A DNA stretch of 64,000 nt from Mesorhizobium sp. L-2-11 (lineage in GTDB: Bacteria; Pseudomonadota; Alphaproteobacteria; Rhizobiales; Rhizobiaceae), in contig NZ_AP023260.1 of the NCBI RefSeq assembly GCF_016756595.1, positions 62,001-126,000 of the forward strand, given 5' to 3'. Below the pieces are notes generated by a model. That model was not told the origin of the DNA, ran no database searches, and saw nothing but the letters and a program-made list of their open reading frames with translations. The position numbers and the translations under genes are program-made. This document shows positions 43,876-51,914 of this stretch, piece by piece. Numbering within the stretch: the stretch's first letter is position 1; the number at the start of each line of letters is the position of its first letter.

Positions 43876-45557
43876 CCACGCGCGTTCAAGTGTGGCGCAT
43901 CCACCCATACTCGACGAGTATGTGTGAAGAAAACTCAAAATCAGGCCACTCGTCGGAGAGATCATGGGATCCTTTGGCAGCTGGCCTGCGAAAACGCGGC
44001 TTCAAAAGGCCCGCCCGTAATCTCATGACACACGCTGCTACCGAACACTACCGACAGATCTTTGACCGACGCACCCCCGGACAGCTTCGCACGTTGGCGC
44101 ATATCAAGCGCTTCATGGAACGCCTGGTCGGTGACGAGGCGTTCCGCAGCGCGCTTTTAGAGAATGTTGACATCCCTCGAACGGTAAGCGAGCGCTACGG
44201 CATCGAAGTTGACCCGATGGAGATGCTGCCGCTCTGGCGCAGTAGCCACCTGAAATACCGCTTCAAGCCGGAGTGTGCATCGTGGCCGCTGGCTGTGATG
44301 TGGGACGAGTATATGCGCGAGATGATGCGCCATCGCGACCTCCTGCGCGACCAAGGCGAAATGTCGATGATCAACCCTCGCTTTCATACCTGGCGTGCGC
44401 GCCAAATCCGGCGCTGCAACGGCGAATTGGGAGGATCGGCGCCGTCGATTACGCACCCCGTCATCGCTTTCGAGCTCAGCGAAGGCTGCACCGTCGGTTG
44501 CTGGTTCTGTGGCCTCTCGGCGGACCGTTTCAAGGGTTATTATGAATATAGCGAGGAGCATGCGGATTTTTGGCGCGGCGTGGTCGGTGTTGCGACCGAG
44601 ATGTTTGGTTCCGCAGCCCGCACGGGCTTCTGCTATTGGGCCACAGATCCGATCGACAACCCGGACTACGACCGCTTTCTGTTCGACTACTATCAAATCA
44701 CAGGCGCATTGCCACAAACGACGACGGCCTCCCCGCTCAAGGATCAGGCACTCACCAGGCGCGTGCTCGAACTGTTCAAACGCTGCGGGGACGTGACGAA
44801 CCGTTTCTCCGTGCTAAGCACGAACCATCTCAATCAGATTCACGCGGCGTTTTCGCCCGAGGACCTGATGGGGGTCGAACTTATCCTGCAGGGCAAGGAG
44901 GCGCTGACCGCAAAAGCTTTCGCTGGGCGCGCACTCGCGCGGAAGGAGAAACTCAGGGCAGCCAACAACGACGATGCAATCGCGTTGCTGGATCGCGATC
45001 ACACGACGATCGCCTGCGTTTCCGGCTTCCTCGTAAACATGCCGCGGGGACGAGTACAATTGGTGACGCCGGTACCAGGGAGCAAACGCTGGCCTCTCGG
45101 CTACCGCATCCTGGATGAGCGTTTCTTCAGGACGCCCGACGAGTTCCGTGACGGGCTCCAGAGCATCATCGACGAGCATATGCTCGAGAGCCCACCTCCC
45201 AACCTGCCGATCCGCTTCCGCGGAGACCTGCACTACGAGGCCGGGAACCCGCACTTCCACCTCCGCTCACGCAACATTGAACACCGGATACTCGACGACG
45301 TCGCTCCGATCTCCGTTGGCGATCTGATCGCGTGCGGCGACTGCACAGCGTCGGAGTTGGCTGTGCGCGTCATAGCTGACGGAGCGAGCGCCCTTGCAGT
45401 CGCCGATCTGCTAGACCAGTTGTACACGGCGGGGGTGATCGAAGAGGACCTCGACGACCGCTTTGCCTGGCAGACCAGCGAGGGGATAACGAGCCGCATC
45501 GAAGCGGCCAAAGACGCGGCCTCCCGCACGGGCGTCGACCATGCCGACTCGCCTTGA
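43872..45557 (+). CDS. Radical SAM peptide epimerase, PoyD-like
   Basis: Up to 561 residues if started at 43872 (ATGA overlap with the precursor stop); starts at 43920 or 44025 are also possible. The radical SAM motif is ELSEGCTVGCWFCGLSA with Cys206, Cys210 and Cys213, the form typical of PoyD/OspD-type enzymes that convert L- to D-residues in proteusin cores. Further family-like stretches are GFCYWATDPIDNPDYDRFLF and TTTASPLKDQALTRRVLELF. It acts on the leader-bearing precursor in the cytoplasm. The gene immediately follows the precursor and overlaps the next gene by 17 bases. Confidence 0.85.
   Translation: MTTRVQVWRIHPYSTSMCEENSKSGHSSERSWDPLAAGLRKRGFKRPARNLMTHAATEHYRQIFDRRTPGQLRTLAHIKRFMERLVGDEAFRSALLENVDIPRTVSERYGIEVDPMEMLPLWRSSHLKYRFKPECASWPLAVMWDEYMREMMRHRDLLRDQGEMSMINPRFHTWRARQIRRCNGELGGSAPSITHPVIAFELSEGCTVGCWFCGLSADRFKGYYEYSEEHADFWRGVVGVATEMFGSAARTGFCYWATDPIDNPDYDRFLFDYYQITGALPQTTTASPLKDQALTRRVLELFKRCGDVTNRFSVLSTNHLNQIHAAFSPEDLMGVELILQGKEALTAKAFAGRALARKEKLRAANNDDAIALLDRDHTTIACVSGFLVNMPRGRVQLVTPVPGSKRWPLGYRILDERFFRTPDEFRDGLQSIIDEHMLESPPPNLPIRFRGDLHYEAGNPHFHLRSRNIEHRILDDVAPISVGDLIACGDCTASELAVRVIADGASALAVADLLDQLYTAGVIEEDLDDRFAWQTSEGITSRIEAAKDAASRTGVDHADSP
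43906..43922 (+). promoter_or_regulatory. Perfect small hairpin between precursor and epimerase
   Basis: CATACTC-GAC-GAGTATG is a perfect 7-bp stem with a 3-base loop, 31 bases after the precursor stop. If the epimerase really starts at 43920 or later, this hairpin would lie in the intergenic RNA and could hold down read-through or protect the precursor mRNA. If translation starts at 43872 it is coding. Confidence 0.4.
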
Positions 45558-46419
45558 GATACTGGACTACGTCAGCCTAAAGGAGGTACGGCATCTTACC
45601 TATCCGGCAGTGTGGCGCGTGGTGACGAGCCGTTTCGCATCCACGGTCCGCGGCGTCGCGGCGCGCACAACCGACGTGACCGCAGGCCTTGCCCTGGCCG
45701 TGCCAGGCCCTTCCGGGCAGTTCGAACTCCTTTCAGTCTACGTCCTGCCTATGCTCCGCGGAATGGGCTTTGGCAGTTCCATGCTGGACGCGATCGAAGG
45801 GGAGTTCCGCCGTCTCGGCTTCAGGCTAGGCATTCATTTCCTGCGCGTCGGCGAGCACAATCAGGACGCCGCATGCTTTTTCGTGAAGAACGGCTGGACC
45901 CGACCCGTAGTCAACAAACTGGTCTGCCACACAACCGTGCCGCTGGCGTTCGAGACACCGTGGCTTGTCGAGGCGCGCCTGCCGGCCCGCTACCGCATCG
46001 TTGGCTGGCGGTCGATCGGCGCCGACCAGCGAACGATGATCCGGGATTTCGACGAAGCCGGCGTGAATGACGACGTCAATCCGTTCATCTACGAGGAGGA
46101 TAGTGACCCGCACACGAGCTTGGCGCTCGTTGATGCCGACGGCGGAACGGTGCGTGGCTGGGCGATCACCCACCGGCTCGACACCAGCACTTTGCGCTGG
46201 ACCTGCTCGTTCATCCATCCCAGTCTCCAGGCAATGGCCTTGGTGCGGCCGCTGTGGCTCGAAGTAACGCGCCGCCAGCGCGCTTTTCCCGAACTGGTCA
46301 ACATCATGTTCACGGTTCCGGTCACGGAGCCACGCATGGCTCGCTTTGCACTCCGGCGCATGAGACCGTGGCTAAGCGGCCTCGCCTATGCCTGCATCAC
46401 CATGAAAAGAGTGGCATGA
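45541..46419 (+). CDS. GNAT-type acyltransferase (tandem domains) in proteusin-like cluster
   Basis: 292 residues, start overlapping the epimerase by 17 bases. The first half is a GNAT domain: FELLSVYVLPMLRGMGFGSS (acetyl-CoA loop R-G-M-G-F-G), RLGIHFLRVGEHNQDAACFF and VKNGWTRP. The second half (RYRIVGWRSIGADQRTMIRD, TVRGWAITHRLDTSTLRWTC) looks like a degenerate second GNAT repeat. It may acylate a side chain or the N-terminus of the peptide; the core holds two lysines (residues 73 and 83). Self-resistance is another option. It is placed between the two radical SAM genes, so it is likely part of the pathway. Confidence 0.75.
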   Translation: MPTRLEILDYVSLKEVRHLTYPAVWRVVTSRFASTVRGVAARTTDVTAGLALAVPGPSGQFELLSVYVLPMLRGMGFGSSMLDAIEGEFRRLGFRLGIHFLRVGEHNQDAACFFVKNGWTRPVVNKLVCHTTVPLAFETPWLVEARLPARYRIVGWRSIGADQRTMIRDFDEAGVNDDVNPFIYEEDSDPHTSLALVDADGGTVRGWAITHRLDTSTLRWTCSFIHPSLQAMALVRPLWLEVTRRQRAFPELVNIMFTVPVTEPRMARFALRRMRPWLSGLAYACITMKRVA

Positions 46420-46420
46420 G

Positions 46421-48397
46421 ATGAGCGCCGATGTGCAGATCGTCTTAGTCAACATGCCGATGTCGGCAATTGAACGGCCGTCACTGGCGCTTGGTCTGCT
46501 AAAGTCGGTGCTGACCCGGGCCGGACTGCGATCCAAGATAGTGTATGCCAACATCTGGTTCCTGGAATACGCGGGCCTCGCCGACTACAATATGCTTGAG
46601 GGTTCCCCCCCTGAGGATGCGCTTGTTGACTGGCTGTTCGCCGGCATCGCTTTTCCTGACTTCGAAGCAGACCACGATGTCTTCCTCGACCGCTATTTCG
46701 AGCGCAATCCGATACACCCTAACAAAGGTTTGGCCGAGCGTCGTGCCCATTTCCGCGAGTTGCGCTCGCTTATCGGCGGCTTCATCGACTGGACAGCCGA
46801 CAAGATACTGGAGCAACGGCCGGCCATGGTCGGGTGCACCTCGACTTTCACCCAGCATGTTCCCTCGCTCGCGTTGCTGCGCCGACTGAGCGAGCGCTCA
46901 CCGGGCCTAGTAACTCTCATGGGTGGCGCAAACTGCGAATCGGTCATGGGGCGTAACACTCACGCGCGTTTCCCGTGGGTTGACTACGTCGTGTCGGGTG
47001 AAGCTGACGCACTGATCGGCGCCCTGTGTTGCGACATCCTCAATCACGGTAGAGACATTCCATCGGCCGACCTGCCATTCGGCGTTTTCGGTCCAGGGCA
47101 TCGCGAGGCCGGCTATCCCGCCACGTCGATGGGCGACTTGGTGCCCCGCGCAGTGGTCGAGAACATGGATAATCTGCCGCTGCCCGATTTCTCGGACTAT
47201 TTTGCCGAACTTGGGCGATCGCTCTACGCCGACCGCGTCTATCCCGGGCTGCCGATGGAGTTCTCTCGCGGCTGCTGGTGGGGGGCGCGCAGCCCCTGCA
47301 CGTTCTGCGGACTGAACGGCGGATCGATGACCTATCGCCAGAAACCGGCCGGGCAGGCCGCAGAGGAGATGATAGAGATGTCGGCGCGCTACGGCTCGTC
47401 GCGCATCGAAGCGGTCGACAACATTCTGGCCCTTGACTACGTCGAAAAGACCCTGCCTCGCCTCACCGCCCTACCCGACAAGCTTGCGATCTTCTTCGAA
47501 GTCAAAGCCAATCTGAAGCGCCATGAAGTCGAGAAGTTGGCTGCCGCCGGCGTCCGCTGGATCCAGCCAGGTATCGAGAGCCTGGATACCCGTGCTTTGA
47601 AGCTGATGGGCAAGGGAACGACGTCAGCGCACAATGTTCAGCTCTTGAAATGGTGCCGCCAGTATGGCGTGCGGGTCAGTTGGAGCATACTGTGGGGCTT
47701 TCCCGGAGAGAGCGACGCCTGGTATGGCGAAATGGCCTCCTGGCTGCCGCTGCTGCATCATCTCCAGCCAGGACATGCGGTGCGGTTGCGCTACCAGCGC
47801 TACAGCCCCTATCATCGCGCAGCCGACAAACATGGGCTGAAGCTGCGCCCGGCCGCCTCCTATCGCTCCGTCTATCCGCTCTCGGAGCCCGATCTCGCGG
47901 ATCAGGTCTACTACTTCGAAGACTGTGAAGACAGCGATGTCGGCGGCCATTTCGCTGCGCGCGACGCGAACCGCCGCCCGGGGCTGCATGCCGTTACCCA
48001 GGGTATCGATGCCTGGCTGAAAGCCTGGTACGAGCCGAAGCTGCCCATGCTGTCGATGCGCGACAGCGGCGACGAGATCACGGTCGAGGACACGCGCGCC
48101 ATAGCAGTGGAGCCTGAACACCGGGTCAAAAGCCTCGCACGCGAAATTCTCCTAGCTGCGGACGAAGGCATGCCAGACGCCCGTCTGCGCGAACGGCTGA
48201 GCACGGCGAATGTGATGCAGACCGAGATCGACGAGGCGATAGCCGACATGATCGCTCGCAAGCTGATCGTGCGGCTGGACGCGCGGCTGGTTGGGCTCCC
48301 GCTCTGGAATCCCTATACACCAATGCCCGCGCCGACCGCGTTTCCGGGAGGCTATTTCGACCGACGTGTCATGCCCGTAAGGCCGCCACGTGAATGA
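46421..48397 (+). CDS. B12-type radical SAM C-methyltransferase, RiPP maturation protein 1 type
   Basis: 658 residues. The N-terminal part is a B12-binding-like domain (VQIVLVNMPMSAIERPSLAL, ERSPGLVTLMGGANCES). The radical SAM motif is unusual: SRGCWWGARSPCTFCGLNGG, with Cys285, Cys293 and Cys296 (C-x7-C-x2-C), as known from bacteriocin-maturation radical SAM protein 1 and PoyB/PoyC. Such enzymes methylate unactivated carbons, for example of Val or Thr. The C-terminal part (DARLRERLSTANVMQTEIDE) is winged-helix-like. It starts 1 base after the GNAT stop and overlaps the next long frame by 4 bases. Confidence 0.88.
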   Translation: MSADVQIVLVNMPMSAIERPSLALGLLKSVLTRAGLRSKIVYANIWFLEYAGLADYNMLEGSPPEDALVDWLFAGIAFPDFEADHDVFLDRYFERNPIHPNKGLAERRAHFRELRSLIGGFIDWTADKILEQRPAMVGCTSTFTQHVPSLALLRRLSERSPGLVTLMGGANCESVMGRNTHARFPWVDYVVSGEADALIGALCCDILNHGRDIPSADLPFGVFGPGHREAGYPATSMGDLVPRAVVENMDNLPLPDFSDYFAELGRSLYADRVYPGLPMEFSRGCWWGARSPCTFCGLNGGSMTYRQKPAGQAAEEMIEMSARYGSSRIEAVDNILALDYVEKTLPRLTALPDKLAIFFEVKANLKRHEVEKLAAAGVRWIQPGIESLDTRALKLMGKGTTSAHNVQLLKWCRQYGVRVSWSILWGFPGESDAWYGEMASWLPLLHHLQPGHAVRLRYQRYSPYHRAADKHGLKLRPAASYRSVYPLSEPDLADQVYYFEDCEDSDVGGHFAARDANRRPGLHAVTQGIDAWLKAWYEPKLPMLSMRDSGDEITVEDTRAIAVEPEHRVKSLAREILLAADEGMPDARLRERLSTANVMQTEIDEAIADMIARKLIVRLDARLVGLPLWNPYTPMPAPTAFPGGYFDRRVMPVRPPRE

Positions 48398-48465
48398 GGA
48401 CAACTGCCATTTGCATATTCGCAGGGCGACAGCCGTTGGTGTTCTCAGCTGCCTGGGGAGAGAAA

Positions 48466-49728
48466 ATGCTGAAACCTGTGACGACGAGCGCAGAGAGCCC
48501 ACGTGCCCTTCGTGATCCTGAGCATTTGAACCAAGCGATCCAACTCACATCGCGGTCGACGTGGATTCTGCTTGTTGCACTCGCGCTTTTCGTAGCTGGC
48601 GCGGTGGCTTGGGGGCTTCTTGGCCGGCTCGCCTTCCATGCCAGGGGTCAAGGCGTCATTCTGCTCGATCGCAGCGTCGTTGCCGACGTGGTAGCCCGGA
48701 CAGGGGGCACAGTCGCGCAAATTCACGTCAAACCCGGGGACATGGTCACCCGCGGCGATCTTCTGGTCACGGTTAAGCTCGACGAGGTCGCGGAGCGCCT
48801 TGAGCAGGCGCGGATCGCTGTCCAAGCGCAACGCGCGGAGTCTGAAAATTACGACAAGACTTCGCATGCAGATGTGGAGCGGCGCAGGCAGACTCTCAAC
48901 CAAGAGATTTCATCGCTTAAGGCCAGCCTTGCAGATGCAGAGAAGAACCGCGAGATGATTCAAGGCCTGTACGAGGGCTTTGTGACGGAAGTGAAGCGCG
49001 GTTTTGCCACCCGCATCCAGGAACAGCTTGAGTTCGACCGCCTCATCGACGTGCAGCGCTCCATCCGTCAAATGACCGACCAGATTCGGAAGTTACAAAC
49101 TGAGGAGATCGAATTCGAAGACTTGGTTCATCGCAGCCTAACCGAACTGCGCATAAAGGTCATCGACGCGGAAGCCAGCTACCGTGATCTACAGGTGCAA
49201 TTCAAGGTCGGCTCCGCGATCCGCAGCCCGGTCGACGGCACGGTCAGTGAGATTACAACCCAGCCCAATGCGACGATTGCCGCTGGAATGAACCTGATCA
49301 CGGTCGAATCCGGTACTTTGGAGAGACGCATGATCGTTCACGCCTACTTGCCGATCGACCAAGGCAAGCGCGTGGTTCCCGGCATGCATGCACTTATCAG
49401 TCCTTCGTCCATCGATGAACAAATCTACGGGTCGATCAGGGGCCAGGTCAGCCAAGTGAGCCTGCTGCCGGTGTCCCGGGGTGACTTACTGGCCGTGCTC
49501 GGTAACGAGGCGCTCGTCAACACGATGATGGGCGCTGGCGCTCCGGTGCGCATCGAGATCGAGCTTGAGGCAGATCCGGATACAAGGGACGGCTTACACT
49601 GGACGTCTGCCGCCCGTCCGCTGACAGAGGTGACGCCCGGCACGACCGCCGCCGTCAAAATCGTAGTGGACCGCGTCAATCCTCTCTCCCTTGTGCTGCC
49701 GATCGTGCGGACATGGACGCGTTTGTGA
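48466..49728 (+). CDS. HlyD-family secretion adaptor, NHLM type
   Basis: 420 residues from the ATG at 48466, preferred because GGGGAGAGAAA precedes it (the frame is open back to 48394). One inner-membrane segment (STWILLVALALFVAGAVAWG) is followed by a lipoyl/barrel hybrid (VVARTGGTVAQIHVKPGDMV) with a coiled coil (QNRAES-type, about residues 110-210) and the returning half SAIRSPVDGTVSEITTQPNA. This is the adaptor that accompanies NHLM-type bacteriocin transporters. The stop overlaps the next start by 16 bases. Confidence 0.85.
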   Translation: MLKPVTTSAESPRALRDPEHLNQAIQLTSRSTWILLVALALFVAGAVAWGLLGRLAFHARGQGVILLDRSVVADVVARTGGTVAQIHVKPGDMVTRGDLLVTVKLDEVAERLEQARIAVQAQRAESENYDKTSHADVERRRQTLNQEISSLKASLADAEKNREMIQGLYEGFVTEVKRGFATRIQEQLEFDRLIDVQRSIRQMTDQIRKLQTEEIEFEDLVHRSLTELRIKVIDAEASYRDLQVQFKVGSAIRSPVDGTVSEITTQPNATIAAGMNLITVESGTLERRMIVHAYLPIDQGKRVVPGMHALISPSSIDEQIYGSIRGQVSQVSLLPVSRGDLLAVLGNEALVNTMMGAGAPVRIEIELEADPDTRDGLHWTSAARPLTEVTPGTTAAVKIVVDRVNPLSLVLPIVRTWTRL

Positions 49729-51914
49729 CCAGCCGTGAGTTCACCCTGCGGCTGCGGCGGGCTGTCGCTACGCCAACAGTGTTGCAGATGGAGGCGGACT
49801 GCGGCGCTGCGGCGCTGTCCATGATCCTGGGGCATTTCCACCGTTTTGTCCCGTTGGACGAACTGCGCCAAGCCTGCGGCGTCTCGCGTGACGGTGCGCG
49901 CGCCAGCAATATAGTCAAGGCGGCGCGGGACTATGGCCTAGAGGCGCGCGGGCAGCAGTTGCCGATTGAAGCGCTCAGCTCGCTTGCACTGCCATTCATC
50001 GCCCACTGGTCGGCCGACCACTTCGTCGTAGTCGAAGGCCGGTCAGGTCGCGGTGTGCGAATCAACGACCCGGCGCTCGGCCGACGCATTGTCGGTCACG
50101 AAGAATTCTACGAAAACTATTCGGGCGTCGCGCTAGAGTTCAAGCGCGGACCCGATTTCAAACCAGGCGGCTACAGGCAGGGTATGCTGCGCACCCTGTT
50201 CGGCTGGACATCTGGGTCAAGAGCCGCGCTCGTAGTGATGGCGGCCACGACCGTCATGCTTGCGCTGCCGTCGATTCTGCTTCCTGCGCTCATCAAAGTG
50301 TTCGTCGACGAGGTCTTGGTACGCCGATTCGACACCTGGCTGTTTCCCATCATCGTGGCCCTGCTGTTCGGAGTCGCACTGGCGGCCACCGTCACTTGGC
50401 TGCAACAACGCGTGTTAATGCGTCTACAGCTGAAATTGGCAGTGATGATCGGTGCGCGCTTCCTCTGGCACGTGCTGCGCCTCCCCCTGCTGTTCCTTAC
50501 GCAGAGCCAGCACGGCGACATCGTCACCCGCGCGCACTCGGCCAATCAGCTTGCCATTCTGGTTTCCGGTCCCCTGCCGACCGCGGCCGCCCAGTTCGCA
50601 ATGGTGATCGTCTATGCAGGCGTGATGGCGGTCTACAGCCTGCCACTCACCATCGTCTCGATTTTGTTGGTGGCCTGCAACCTCGCTGCTGTGGGACTTG
50701 TGCGCCGCAGATTGAAGGACAGCAACATGGTCATCCTCAATATAAGCGCAAAAATAGCCGCCGCCGCGATGTCCGGCCTTCAGTCGATCGAGACCATTAA
50801 GGCCATGGGCTCCGAGTCGGATTTCTTCCGTATTTGGTCGGGCTACCAGGCGCGCGCGGTGAACCAGTTCCAGTCGCGCGAACGCATCTCCCTGTGGCTA
50901 GGGGCGGCGCCGACCCTGATCGGGCAAATCATGACGGCAACGGTTCTCTGCTTCGGCGCGGTCCTGATTATCTGGGGCGAGATGACCATAGGCGGACTAC
51001 TGGCGTTCCAGATGCTGCTCGGCAGCTTCATGACCCCCTTGCAGCAGATCGTCGACCTCAGCCTTCAGCTTCAGGAGGCAAAGGGCCACTGGGCGCGGCT
51101 CGAGGACATCCTTGCGGCGAAGAGCGATCCGCTGATCGAGGGGCGTCCGGCGAAGACGACAGCACCGGCAGCGGCAGCGGAACCGCCCCAACAACTCTCC
51201 GGGCGAGTCGAGGTTGGTGACCTAAGTTTTGCCTACGGCGCCTTCGACTTGCCCGTACTGCACGACATCAACCTGAAGGTCGAGCCGGGGCAGCGAGTCG
51301 CCTTCGTGGGTGGCAGCGGCAGCGGCAAGTCGACCCTGGTTCATCTTATGCTCGGTCTCTACACGCCGCGCTCGGGAAGCGTGCTCTACGATGACTGCCC
51401 GGTTGCCGAGGTGCCCCGCGACGTCTTCACCTCGAACGTCGCTTGGGTGGATCAGGACATCCGCCTGTTCGAGAGCACAATTCAAGACAACCTCGCCTTG
51501 TTCAATCGTGCTACCAGCCCGGCATCGATCGTGCGCGGGGCGCGGGACGCTTGTATTCACGAAACGATTCTGGGACGTCCCGGCGGATATGAGGGCATAC
51601 TGACCGAGGGGGGCACCAATCTGAGCGGAGGCCAGCGCCAGCGCCTCGAGATTGCCCGCGCCCTCGCCCGCAACCCGAGGATTCTGGTGCTGGACGAGGC
51701 GACTGCCGCGCTCGATGCCGTCACCGAAGCGCAGATTGACCAGAACATGCGGCTGAGGGGCATGACATGCCTTATCGTTGCTCAGCGGCTCAGTACCATT
51801 CGTGACTGTGATCAGATCTTCGTGCTCGAGAATGGTACCATTGTCGAAAGAGGCACGCATGAAGAGCTCAAGGCGGCCAACGGCGTCTATGCCGGCCTTG
51901 TGGGGGCTGGATGA
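49713..51914 (+). CDS. Peptidase C39-containing ABC transporter (NHLM ABC1 type)
   Basis: 733 residues. N-terminal C39 protease: QMEADCGAAALSMILGHFHR with Cys30, HWSADHFVVVEG with His103 and INDPALGRR with Asp119, all three catalytic residues kept. A six-helix membrane domain follows (about 165-450). The ATPase has Walker A GGSGSGKST at about 532-540, LSGGQRQRLEIARAL and Walker B ILVLDEATAALD. It should cut the Nif11 leader after the Gly-Gly at 71-72 and export the modified core. The start overlaps the adaptor gene, the end overlaps the next gene (ATGA). Confidence 0.92.
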   Translation: MDAFVTSREFTLRLRRAVATPTVLQMEADCGAAALSMILGHFHRFVPLDELRQACGVSRDGARASNIVKAARDYGLEARGQQLPIEALSSLALPFIAHWSADHFVVVEGRSGRGVRINDPALGRRIVGHEEFYENYSGVALEFKRGPDFKPGGYRQGMLRTLFGWTSGSRAALVVMAATTVMLALPSILLPALIKVFVDEVLVRRFDTWLFPIIVALLFGVALAATVTWLQQRVLMRLQLKLAVMIGARFLWHVLRLPLLFLTQSQHGDIVTRAHSANQLAILVSGPLPTAAAQFAMVIVYAGVMAVYSLPLTIVSILLVACNLAAVGLVRRRLKDSNMVILNISAKIAAAAMSGLQSIETIKAMGSESDFFRIWSGYQARAVNQFQSRERISLWLGAAPTLIGQIMTATVLCFGAVLIIWGEMTIGGLLAFQMLLGSFMTPLQQIVDLSLQLQEAKGHWARLEDILAAKSDPLIEGRPAKTTAPAAAAEPPQQLSGRVEVGDLSFAYGAFDLPVLHDINLKVEPGQRVAFVGGSGSGKSTLVHLMLGLYTPRSGSVLYDDCPVAEVPRDVFTSNVAWVDQDIRLFESTIQDNLALFNRATSPASIVRGARDACIHETILGRPGGYEGILTEGGTNLSGGQRQRLEIARALARNPRILVLDEATAALDAVTEAQIDQNMRLRGMTCLIVAQRLSTIRDCDQIFVLENGTIVERGTHEELKAANGVYAGLVGAG

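Noticed and set aside
43480..43965. A 161-codon minus-strand ORF opposite the proteusin-like precursor
   Set aside because: It mirrors the repetitive core; the plus strand has the Nif11 leader, GG site and ribosome-binding site.
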